Of a stretch of 6,828 nucleotides of DNA, positions 1-6,753 are shown piece after piece. Origin of the DNA: Candidatus Desantisbacteria bacterium CG1_02_38_46 (GTDB lineage: Bacteria; Desantisbacteria; UBA1551; UBA1559). Both the position numbers and the translations under genes were made by a program. Positions within the stretch are counted from its first letter, which is position 1, and every line of letters begins with the position of its first letter. The notes under the pieces are model-generated. The model was given only the letters and a program-made list of their open reading frames with translations. It did not search any database and was not told the DNA's origin. The DNA lies in the NCBI GenBank assembly GCA_001871015.1, contig MNUO01000072.1, positions 1 to 6,828 on the forward strand, read 5' to 3'.

Positions 1-576
1 ACGATAGATGGGTATAATCTTGGGGAAGTAGATACCATTTCTCTGCGAAAACAAATAGGTATTGTTCCTCAGGACGTCGTGCTTTTTAATAGGACTATAA
101 GAGAGAATATAGCGTATGGAAGACTTGATGCTACAGATGAGGAAATAATCCAGGCTGCAAAATCCGCAAATGCTCATCAATTCATATTAAAGTTTCCAAG
201 AGGTTTTGATACACCTGTTGGCGAAAGAGGGATTAAACTTTCAGGTGGACAGAAGCAGTGCCTGGCAATTGCCAGGGTGCTTCTCAAAAATCCGCGTATT
301 ATTCTTCTTGATGAAGCTACTTCATCCATGGATTCTGAATCTGAAGCACTCGTGCAGATTGCAATGACTAAGTTAATTGAAGGACGCACTACTATTATTA
401 TTGCACACCGCCTTTCAACTGTTCGCCATGCCAACCGCATAGTGGTTTTAAGTGAAGGAAGAATTGTAGAGATGGGGAAGCATATGGAACTTATGGCAAG
501 AAAGGGGCTGTATTATAAATTATATCAAACCCAGTTTAGACCTCTTGAAGAAGGAATTAAAGTAGAAAAGGTATAA
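1..576 (+). CDS. ABC exporter ATP-binding domain, MsbA-like (5' truncated by window edge)
   Basis: The reading frame is open from base 1, so only the C-terminal ~191 residues of the nucleotide-binding domain are seen; the membrane domain and Walker A lie upstream. Visible in order: Q-loop IVPQD (window residue Q24), signature LSGGQ (80-84), Walker B IILLDE with D104 and catalytic E105, D-loop SSMD, and H-loop histidine in IIIAHRLST (H136). The order and wording match type IV ABC exporters (MsbA/LmrA class, membrane and ATPase domains in one chain). The signature is followed by KQC where RQR is usual; the catalytic residues are intact, so the ATPase should be active. The GTG at 79 lies inside the conserved Q-loop region and is not a start. 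With lipid A-type genes downstream, a lipid or glycolipid flippase in the inner membrane is the best guess, but a drug or peptide exporter cannot be excluded because the substrate-contacting membrane part is missing. Family call is sure, substrate is inferred. Confidence 0.93.
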   Translation, partial: TIDGYNLGEVDTISLRKQIGIVPQDVVLFNRTIRENIAYGRLDATDEEIIQAAKSANAHQFILKFPRGFDTPVGERGIKLSGGQKQCLAIARVLLKNPRIILLDEATSSMDSESEALVQIAMTKLIEGRTTIIIAHRLSTVRHANRIVVLSEGRIVEMGKHMELMARKGLYYKLYQTQFRPLEEGIKVEKV

Positions 577-577
577 A

Positions 578-2179
578 ATGAAAAATGCCAAAAATGGCTT
601 AATCGTTATTTTGCTTATTCTTATGTCATTGCCAATTTTCATTATTGGTATTCAAAGAAGTTTTGGTATAACTGATGAAGCCTGTTATGCTGAAGTTACC
701 AAAGAGATGGTTAAAAGTGGAGACTGGATGACTTTTTCCAGGTGGGGCAGACCTTTTTATGAGAAACCGCCTCTTTTGTTCTGGATTATGGGTTTTTTCT
801 TTAAAATATTTGGAATGAATATTATTACTGCACGCTTGCCCGTTGTTTTTTTTGGGATAGGAGTTATTGTTTTTACTTATCTTCTTGGTAGAGAGATTTT
901 TGAAGAAAAGGATAAAGACAGCATCTTTTTTGCATGTTTAGTAACTTTGACCACTCCTTCTATTATTACATATGGACACGGAGCACTGATGGATATTCCG
1001 TTGCTCTTTTTTATTCTTATGGGGACATATTTTTTAATAAAATCAGAAAAGGTACCATATTTTTCTATGTTTTTTGGAATAAGTTTGGGATTGGGAATAA
1101 TGATGAAGGGTCCAATGGCTCTTGTACTTGTATTCGGGTTTATTCCATACATAATTTTAAAGAAAAAATGGCAATATTTTACTAATCCATATTTATACAT
1201 AGGACTTATTTTAATGGTTGTTATTGTTTTACCCTGGCATATTTATGAAATTGTAAAAAATGGTAAAGATTTCATTGATAGTTATTTTGGGGAACATATT
1301 TTTAGGAGAATGACTACTCATTATATTCCGACTGTAATTAATACTAAAACTGGAATATTTTTTTACCCTATTTCAATCTTATTTAATTTTTTACCCTGGT
1401 CAGTATTTCTTTTGCAGGCCCTATGGCAGGATATAAAAAACATAAAGATTTCTGATAAGAGTGCAATTCTTGTAAGCTTCATAATAACAAATCTTGTTGT
1501 TCTCACTCTAATCAAGACACATCTTGACCAATATGCTATTATTTTTTATCCTTTTCTTTCTCTTTCTGTTGGAACATATCTGCCACGTGCAATAAAAGAC
1601 GAAAATGCAAATAGACTCTCTCTTAAAGTGGGTAGCATTGTTTATTTAGTTTTAGGTTTAATTCTTGTAACAGCAAGCATATTTGTGTTTTTGAAATTTA
1701 ATTATTATATTCTTTGGACAATCCCTGCTTTAATCTATGCTTCAATTATTCTTTTTTTTAGTTTTGTTTATTTTTTTAGAAATAAACTTTCGATCTGGAA
1801 AAAAATGATATTAAATACACTTGGCTGGGGTTTTTATAGTGGCTGGATAATTTCTCTTATTTTTGTTCCTTTTTGGGATTACCATTCTGACTTTAAGTCT
1901 TTCATTTTTTCGGCCAAGAATTTAATTCCTGAAGAAGAAGTCGTTTACGGTGTTGTTCCTGACAGGATTCTCTATATGAGAGATCCCCTGCATTTTCATC
2001 TTGATAATCCAGTTAAAGATGTTGGAGAAGAAAATATTTCAAAAGTTTGGAATTCTGTGGATTCTTTGATTCTTATAACCCATAAAACAGTTTATGAAAA
2101 AAATTTACCATTGCTTTCCAGGGGCATCAAACTTTTTGAATCCGAAGAATGGATTTTGCTAAAAAAGGGGAATCCTTGA
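578..2179 (+). CDS. ArnT-like membrane glycosyltransferase (GT83/GT39, PMT superfamily)
   Basis: 533 aa, polytopic. Enzymes of this family move a sugar from a polyprenyl-phosphate donor to lipid A or other acceptors on the periplasmic face of the inner membrane. An N-terminal span (about 8-26) is followed by the periplasmic loop with the D33-E34 pair and E62-K63-P-P. The 30-residue distance from D33 to K63 fits the aspartate and lysine positions I recall for ArnT. Further family landmarks are GALMDIP (D139), MKGP (K177), PWH (219-221) and EHIFRR (from E239). About ten more hydrophobic segments follow, including the HLDQYAIIFYPFLSL stretch, and then a soluble C-terminal tail from about 435 that is probably periplasmic. 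The ATG lies 1 nt after the ABC gene stop, with AAAAGG (566-571) six bases upstream, suggesting coupling. Whether it transfers aminoarabinose or another sugar cannot be told. The family call is firm; the acceptor being lipid A is inferred from context. Confidence 0.88.
   Translation: MKNAKNGLIVILLILMSLPIFIIGIQRSFGITDEACYAEVTKEMVKSGDWMTFSRWGRPFYEKPPLLFWIMGFFFKIFGMNIITARLPVVFFGIGVIVFTYLLGREIFEEKDKDSIFFACLVTLTTPSIITYGHGALMDIPLLFFILMGTYFLIKSEKVPYFSMFFGISLGLGIMMKGPMALVLVFGFIPYIILKKKWQYFTNPYLYIGLILMVVIVLPWHIYEIVKNGKDFIDSYFGEHIFRRMTTHYIPTVINTKTGIFFYPISILFNFLPWSVFLLQALWQDIKNIKISDKSAILVSFIITNLVVLTLIKTHLDQYAIIFYPFLSLSVGTYLPRAIKDENANRLSLKVGSIVYLVLGLILVTASIFVFLKFNYYILWTIPALIYASIILFFSFVYFFRNKLSIWKKMILNTLGWGFYSGWIISLIFVPFWDYHSDFKSFIFSAKNLIPEEEVVYGVVPDRILYMRDPLHFHLDNPVKDVGEENISKVWNSVDSLILITHKTVYEKNLPLLSRGIKLFESEEWILLKKGNP
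2167..2170 (+). promoter_or_regulatory. Shine-Dalgarno site supporting a TTG start at 2176
   Basis: An A-run ending in GGGG (2161-2170) sits five bases before TTG at 2176-2178. This TTG overlaps the TGA stop (2177-2179) of the preceding gene in a TTGA junction. The in-frame ATG at 2149 has no comparable purine-rich site. The spacing and overlap make the TTG the better start and imply translational coupling. Confidence 0.6.
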
Positions 2180-3081
2180 ACTCTATTTATCTTTCCGTTG
2201 TGATACCTACCTATAACCGAAGCAGAATTTTAGAGAAAGTTTTACTTGCAATATATAATCAGGATTATCCGTCTTCTTCCTATGAGGTTATAGTGGTTGA
2301 TGATGGTTCAACTGATGATACTCCTGAAGTTATAAAATCTCTCAATCTACCGTCTTCCTGCATATACATAAAATTAGAAAAGAGTGGTTCTGCAAGAGCA
2401 CGCAATGAAGGGATAAGAAAGGCAAAGGCTGAGACGATAATTTTTATTGATAGCGACCTTATTGTAATACCTTCTTTTTTAAAAGAGCACATAAGATTTC
2501 AAAAGATGTATGATAAAGTGATTGTTCGTGGTCCAGTAATACATACATATAATCTTGAAAATCCATTTTCTACATCAAAGAAAATTACTGATATGTCCCG
2601 GGCGTTTTTTGCAACAGGAAATACCTCTATTAAGAAGAAATATTTAATCCGGGCAGGACTTTTTGATGAAGATTTTACAGAGTATGGATGGGAAGACCTG
2701 GAGATTGGAATCCGTTTGAAGAAATTAGGTTTAAGAGTAATGGATAATCCCGGGGCAATTGGCTATCACTATCAGAAGAGATTTTCTCTTGAAGATTTTC
2801 CCGCTCGGGAGAAAAGGGAGAGGAATAGAGCAACTGGCGCTGTAATCTTCTGTAAAAAACATCCTTCATTAGAGGTGAGGTGGATGACTCAAAATTTACC
2901 AATTTTCTTTTTGTTAGAGCGAGCATGCTTCATCTTAAATTTTTTATTACCTTCAAAAGAGAAAATTGCTTCTTTCTTAATCAGATATAAAAAGGACCTT
3001 CTGCTCACTCTTTTTCTCAATCTATATTTTTATTTGTTATATTTACGATATCTTTACCAGGAAAGAAAAAAATTAATATAG
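2176..3081 (+). CDS. Family 2 (GT-A fold) glycosyltransferase
   Basis: 301 aa from the TTG at 2176; an in-frame ATG at 2149 would add nine residues but has a poor ribosome site and a longer overlap with the upstream gene. With the TTG start the GT-A domain begins almost at once, as is usual: SVVIPTYNR (7-15), VVDDGSTDD with D42-D43 for nucleotide-sugar binding, the metal-binding DSD at 92-94, and the WED motif at 172-174 that normally holds the catalytic base, followed by LEIGIRLKKLG. Two hydrophobic stretches near the C-terminus (around LFFLLERACFILNFLL and LLLTLFLNLYFYLLYL) suggest membrane attachment. It should add a sugar from a nucleotide donor to a lipid-linked acceptor on the cytoplasmic side. 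Donor and acceptor are unknown. It is the only gene here ending in TAG. The next gene is in the same frame with only this stop in between. Confidence 0.9.
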   Translation: MNSIYLSVVIPTYNRSRILEKVLLAIYNQDYPSSSYEVIVVDDGSTDDTPEVIKSLNLPSSCIYIKLEKSGSARARNEGIRKAKAETIIFIDSDLIVIPSFLKEHIRFQKMYDKVIVRGPVIHTYNLENPFSTSKKITDMSRAFFATGNTSIKKKYLIRAGLFDEDFTEYGWEDLEIGIRLKKLGLRVMDNPGAIGYHYQKRFSLEDFPAREKRERNRATGAVIFCKKHPSLEVRWMTQNLPIFFLLERACFILNFLLPSKEKIASFLIRYKKDLLLTLFLNLYFYLLYLRYLYQERKKLI

Positions 3082-3082
3082 G

Positions 3083-3111
3083 ATTGCCACCTCGCCGCGG
3101 CGAGTCGCAAT
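3083..3111. repeat. GC-rich imperfect palindrome, intergenic interspersed-repeat-like element
   Basis: The core CTCGCCGCGGCGAG (3091-3104) is a perfect 14-bp palindrome with 12 G/C bases in otherwise AT-rich DNA. It is flanked by ATTGC (3083-3087) and GCAAT (3107-3111), which also pair, leaving a small 3/2 internal bulge. The element fills nearly all of the 39-nt gap between the glycosyltransferase stop and the GTG of the next gene. Its ATTGC...GCAATGACA frame resembles short intergenic repeats I recall from many bacterial genomes, but copy number cannot be judged from one copy. No T-tract follows, so it does not look like an intrinsic terminator. As RNA it would form a strong hairpin about 10 nt before the next start. 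Confidence 0.7.
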
Positions 3112-3120
3112 GACAATGAT

Positions 3121-4344
3121 GTGAAGCCATTAAATATTTTTTTTGCAAGTAATGGGCATGGTGAGGATATAATTGCCTGCCAGATTATAAAAGAATTGAG
3201 AAAAAAAATACCTTTCCTGTCTTTTAAGGCTTTACCAATTACTGGCATTGGCGGAACATACATTTCGAATAATGTACCTGTGTTAGGTTCGCGCAAGATT
3301 ATGCCAAGTGGTGGATTCGTTCGTTTAGGATTGAAATATTTATTGAAGGATATTAAAGCAGGTCTGTTAGATTTATTCATTGAACAAATAAGAATTCTGA
3401 GGAGTGATGGCAGAAAATCTGATTTTGTTATCGCTGTAGGAGACACTTTTCTTTGTAGTCTGTGCGGAATTTTTACTGGAAAAAAAATAATTTTTGTCTC
3501 TACTGCTCAATCTGTTTATATTGGCGAATTTCTCTGGATTGATAAATGGTTTATGCGCCATTACGCAAGGGTTGTATTCCCGAGGGATGAGAAGACTGCT
3601 TCTAATTTGAGGATGTTTGGAATTCCTGCTGTATATTTTGGAAATGTAATGATGGACTGTCTGGAAATTACAGGAGAGGACTTTGGAATTCCAGCGACAA
3701 AAAAAGTGGTTGGATTGCTGCCAGGTAGCAGAGATGAAGCTTATGGAAATTTTCAATACATTTTAGGGGCAGTGGAAGAAATCAGTGCTGGCTCACAAAA
3801 GAAGGATTATGGCGGACCAGCATTCCTTATGGCAATTGCCCCATCTATTAAAATTGAAATAATTGAAAAGATAGGTCAAGATTCAGACTGGGAATTCAGA
3901 AAAACAAAACCTGAAGAATCCAGCAGGGGAATTATTGGTTTTTTGATTAAACCACTAACAACTCTAAAAGGGATTCATTCACAGATTATAATCTCAAATA
4001 AATTTGCTGATGTGATTAACAATGCTGATACTATAATTGGTCTATCAGGAACAGGAAATGAGCAGGCGGTTGGATTGGGTAAACCTGTAGTTGCTTTTTC
4101 AGGAAAAGGTCCACAGATGACACTTCCATTTTTGAGGGACCAAAATAAACTTCTGGGAGGAATGGTTTTCATTGTGCCCCGTGACAGGAAAATGATTGCG
4201 CAGAGAATATTTTCTATTCTAGATGATCCATCAATTGGTGAAAATGCCAGAAAAATTGGATTTGAAAGAATGGGTCCAGCTGGTGCAGCAGACCGAATTT
4301 CTTCGTACATAAAAGAAAACATTCTGCAAAATACAAATGTTTAA
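3121..4344 (+). CDS. Lipid-A-disaccharide synthase-related protein (LpxB-like, TIGR03492-type)
   Basis: 407 aa, a GT-B fold protein distantly related to LpxB, which joins UDP-2,3-diacylglucosamine to lipid X. The N-terminus FFASNGHGED (7-16) is the hallmark of the LpxB-related family, unlike the usual LpxB start. Later LpxB-like landmarks are LLPGSRDEA (PGSR at 201-204) and the donor-site-like SGTGNEQAVGLGKPVV (from S309). Length fits the family (about 400). GTG at 3121 is the only usable start before the core: in-frame codons back to the upstream TAG contain no other start. No clear Shine-Dalgarno is present, because the palindrome at 3083-3111 occupies that space, so initiation may depend on coupling. 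The 3' end overlaps the acyltransferase gene by 8 nt. Family membership is clear from motifs; the reaction is not established, and it may make a lipid A-like or a different glycolipid. Confidence 0.85.
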   Translation: MKPLNIFFASNGHGEDIIACQIIKELRKKIPFLSFKALPITGIGGTYISNNVPVLGSRKIMPSGGFVRLGLKYLLKDIKAGLLDLFIEQIRILRSDGRKSDFVIAVGDTFLCSLCGIFTGKKIIFVSTAQSVYIGEFLWIDKWFMRHYARVVFPRDEKTASNLRMFGIPAVYFGNVMMDCLEITGEDFGIPATKKVVGLLPGSRDEAYGNFQYILGAVEEISAGSQKKDYGGPAFLMAIAPSIKIEIIEKIGQDSDWEFRKTKPEESSRGIIGFLIKPLTTLKGIHSQIIISNKFADVINNADTIIGLSGTGNEQAVGLGKPVVAFSGKGPQMTLPFLRDQNKLLGGMVFIVPRDRKMIAQRIFSILDDPSIGENARKIGFERMGPAGAADRISSYIKENILQNTNV

Positions 4345-5233
4345 TGTATTTCTGATAATTTTGGAAAAACTTTTAACTGCTTTTTTAGTAATTTTACCGC
4401 AGAAATTTGCATTATATTTAGGTGCGAGATTTGGTGGTTCATTTCTTTTTTTAGTGAAATTTACCAGGTATCATAACTACATGACCAATAATGTCAAAAT
4501 AACATTTGGCAAGAAATTTAATGAAAGAGAAAGATGCCAGATTGTAAAAAGTAGTATAGAAAAAATGTGCAAATCACTGGTAGAGGTATTTCGCTTTCCT
4601 ATCCTTAATAAGGAGAATCTGCGTAAGAAAGTGCAATTTGTTGGAATAGAACACTTAGATACAGCACTTGCCCAGAATAGAGGAGTTATTTTAGTTACTG
4701 CACACTTTGGAAATTGGGAGCTACTTGGTGTAAGTCTCTCCCTAACGGGGCATTCGTTAGCAACAGTAATTCAAGTCCAGAGCAATCCCGTTGCTAATAA
4801 TTTTTTAAATCACCGAAGGGAGAGCAAGGGCATAAAAGTGATTTCACGATATGTAGATTTACGCGTTTTAGTGAAGTTACTGAAGCAGAATTATGTATTT
4901 GGAATGCTGGTAGACCAGCATGGTGAATCGAAAAAGGTATTCGGGACATTTTTTGGGCATAAAGTTTCTCTGCCAGAGGGTCCTGCTGTGCTTTCAGTTC
5001 TGGTTGGTTCTCCAATTATACCTGTATTTATAATTCGCAATCCCGATGACACTCATTGTATTATTATTGAACCTCCCCTGAATCTGGAATCATTAAAAGA
5101 ACAGGACAGAGACAAGAAAATTGCCATTATCTCCCAGATGGTCAGCGATGTCTTAGAGAAATACATTTCGCTTTATCCTGACCACTGGAACTGGATGTAT
5201 AACCGCTGGGACAAATTAAAAAGTGAAAAGTGA
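4337..5233 (+). CDS. LpxL/HtrB-family lipid A-type acyltransferase
   Basis: 298 aa, about the usual length for the family (near 300). These inner-membrane enzymes transfer an acyl chain from acyl-ACP onto a lipid A precursor or related glycolipid. A hydrophobic N-terminal anchor (about 3-20) is followed by the catalytic H-X4-E motif in AHFGNWELLG (H123, E128), the equivalent of H132/E137 in E. coli LpxL. Further family features are GMLVDQHGESK, then FFGHKVSLPEGPAVL, and the C-terminal PDHWNWMYNRW, matching the tryptophan-rich end of LpxL proteins. The start ATG lies inside the previous gene (8-nt overlap) with only a weak ribosome site, so coupling is likely. The sequence cannot tell whether it acts like LpxL, LpxM or a paralogue such as a mycobacterial-type mannoside acyltransferase, but the LpxB-related neighbour favours lipid A-type substrate. 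The TGA stop overlaps GTG 5230, which is not the likely start of the next gene. Confidence 0.9.
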   Translation: MFNVFLIILEKLLTAFLVILPQKFALYLGARFGGSFLFLVKFTRYHNYMTNNVKITFGKKFNERERCQIVKSSIEKMCKSLVEVFRFPILNKENLRKKVQFVGIEHLDTALAQNRGVILVTAHFGNWELLGVSLSLTGHSLATVIQVQSNPVANNFLNHRRESKGIKVISRYVDLRVLVKLLKQNYVFGMLVDQHGESKKVFGTFFGHKVSLPEGPAVLSVLVGSPIIPVFIIRNPDDTHCIIIEPPLNLESLKEQDRDKKIAIISQMVSDVLEKYISLYPDHWNWMYNRWDKLKSEK

Positions 5234-5240
5234 GAAGGGA
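5233..5240 (+). promoter_or_regulatory. Shine-Dalgarno site fixing the start at ATG 5245
   Basis: AGAAGGGA lies with its GGG five bases before ATG 5245. It begins on the last base of the preceding TGA stop. The in-frame GTG at 5230 would place this site inside the coding region, so ATG 5245 is preferred. Confidence 0.7.
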
Positions 5241-5244
5241 AAAA

Positions 5245-6753
5245 ATGAGCGAGATTAAAGTTTCAGTCATAATTGTCAGCTATAATACGAAAAAGATTCT
5301 GGAAAACTGCATTTCTTCTGTTTTCAGTGCAGGAGAATCCTCTATTGAAATGGAGGTTATAGTAGTTGATAATGCCTCAACTGATGATAGCATCCATATG
5401 GTCAGAGAAAAATTTCCATCGGTAAAATTGATTGTAAACAGAGAAAATCTCGGTTTTGCCAGTGCTGTCAATCAGGGATTGAGAAAGAGTGAGGGGAAGT
5501 ACAAATTAATGCTGAATAGTGATACCACATTGTTGGGGAACGCAATAAAAACAATGCTTGAGTTCCTCCAGCAAAATCCTTCAGTGGGCGCAGTTAGACC
5601 TAAAGTTCTTGCTCCTGATGGAAAACTACAAAGACAGGGAAGCGGATTCTGGAGATTTTTAAAAAACCCGAACACTGTGCACAAATTAAAATGGATCAGT
5701 GGTTGCTGTATGATGGCAAGATATGAAGCTATAAGGGATACAGGTCTATTTGATGAGAAATTTTTCTTTTATAATGAAGATGTGGATTATTCACGCAGGA
5801 TGAAGAGAAGGGGGTGGGAATTATATTATTTTCCTGGAGCATGTGCAATTCATCTCTGCGGAGCAAGCAGCAGAAATCTTGATAAATTACTCGTAGAACA
5901 ATATCGCGGGAAATATTATTACTATCAAAAACATTACGGAAGATTTGCTCTGTTTTTTTATAAGATTCTGACAGCTTTTAAATTAATGGCGAAGGTTGGT
6001 TTGAGTTTATTCAGTTATAATGGGAAAACTAAAGAGGAAGCAATTGCTTATTCCAAAATTGTAAAGATTACTTTTATCTTTTTGCTTTTTTGTTTTGTCC
6101 CCATGCTTTGCGGACAGTGCGAGATAAGAATTGGCGAAAAATTAACTTATAATGTAAAAGTTGGAATATTTTCTGCAGGGACCCAGATAATCCATGTTGC
6201 CCAAAAAACCTATGTTGATAGCTATCCAGTCTACCACATAATCAGCCATACCAGGACAAATCCATTTTTCTCAATATTTTATAAAATGGATAATCGTGTA
6301 GAGGTATTTATAAATGAAGACAATCTTTTCCTGAGAAAGTTAATTAAGAATTTAAATGAGGGAGGCTTTCGTCAAAAAAGTATAGCGATTTTAGATCTTG
6401 AAAAAGGTAAAGGTCAAATTATAAGAGATAATTCCTCGCAAACCTTTGAGATACCTTTATTTCTTATCGATATTGTTTCAATGCCGTATTACCTGAGGAG
6501 TATTGAGCTTCGCTTGAATCAAAAAATCCCATTGAATATCCTTGCCGACAATGGAGTTAAGACTTGTGAAGCCATAGTAGAAGCCAGGGAAATGGTAAAT
6601 GTTGCGTTTGGAAAGTTTGATACATTCAAAATCGTTGAAAAAAAAGAAAAAGTAAAAGTGTGGCTCAGCACAGATTCCCGGCGTCTTCCAGTAAAAATCT
6701 CCATCGGGACAAATTTTGGTGAAATTGTTGGAATGTTAGAAAAAATAGAATAA
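5245..6753 (+). CDS. GT2 glycosyltransferase fused to membrane segment and DUF3108-type domain
   Basis: 502 aa from ATG 5245. Residues about 5-270 are a complete WbbL/rhamnosyltransferase-type GT2 enzyme: VSVIIVSYNT, VVDNASTDDS (D42), LNSDTT (D93), WISGCCMMAR, and FFYNEDVDYSRR with E178-D179, then the YRGKYYYYQKHYG region and a hydrophobic amphipathic tail ending in KEEAIAYSKIVK, where such enzymes normally stop. Here the frame continues into a hydrophobic stretch (275-289, ITFIFLLFCFVPMLC) that resembles a signal peptide core, preceded by lysines. Residues about 293-502 look like DUF3108: IGEKLTYNVKVGIFSAGTQ, then FFSIFYKMDNRVEVFI and LNEGGF. DUF3108 proteins are normally separate and carry their own signal peptide; their function is not known to me. 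Predicted topology is GT2 in the cytoplasm and DUF3108 in the periplasm. No internal start with a good ribosome site is seen near the junction (candidate ATGs 5986 and 6103 lack one). Domain calls are good; the fusion's biology is open. Confidence 0.87.
   Translation: MSEIKVSVIIVSYNTKKILENCISSVFSAGESSIEMEVIVVDNASTDDSIHMVREKFPSVKLIVNRENLGFASAVNQGLRKSEGKYKLMLNSDTTLLGNAIKTMLEFLQQNPSVGAVRPKVLAPDGKLQRQGSGFWRFLKNPNTVHKLKWISGCCMMARYEAIRDTGLFDEKFFFYNEDVDYSRRMKRRGWELYYFPGACAIHLCGASSRNLDKLLVEQYRGKYYYYQKHYGRFALFFYKILTAFKLMAKVGLSLFSYNGKTKEEAIAYSKIVKITFIFLLFCFVPMLCGQCEIRIGEKLTYNVKVGIFSAGTQIIHVAQKTYVDSYPVYHIISHTRTNPFFSIFYKMDNRVEVFINEDNLFLRKLIKNLNEGGFRQKSIAILDLEKGKGQIIRDNSSQTFEIPLFLIDIVSMPYYLRSIELRLNQKIPLNILADNGVKTCEAIVEAREMVNVAFGKFDTFKIVEKKEKVKVWLSTDSRRLPVKISIGTNFGEIVGMLEKIE

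Noticed and set aside
79-576. Independent short gene starting at GTG 79
   Set aside because: Conserved Q-loop residues of the ABC ATPase are encoded in frame before this codon, and the frame is open to base 1, so it is an internal codon of a truncated gene.
934-1185. Small + strand ORF inside the ArnT-like gene
   Set aside because: It is out of frame with a clearly conserved membrane glycosyltransferase and its low-complexity product has no recognisable feature.
3083-3111. Intrinsic terminator between the GT2 and LpxB-related genes
   Set aside because: A strong GC-rich stem is present, but the bases after it (GACAATGATG) contain no T-run, and the next gene follows at once on the same strand.
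3054-3756. Reverse-strand ORFs opposite the LpxB-related gene
   Set aside because: They lie antisense to a motif-rich protein, have no family features, and every supported gene is on the + strand.
5230-5244. GTG 5230 as start of the last gene
   Set aside because: A strong AGAAGGGA site lies between it and ATG 5245 at the right distance for the ATG, and the GT2 fold begins just after the ATG.
6061-6120. Lipoprotein signal (lipobox) at the GT2-DUF3108 junction
   Set aside because: Cysteines follow the hydrophobic stretch, but residues before them (PML-C, CGQ-C) do not fit the L-[AS]-[GA]-C pattern.
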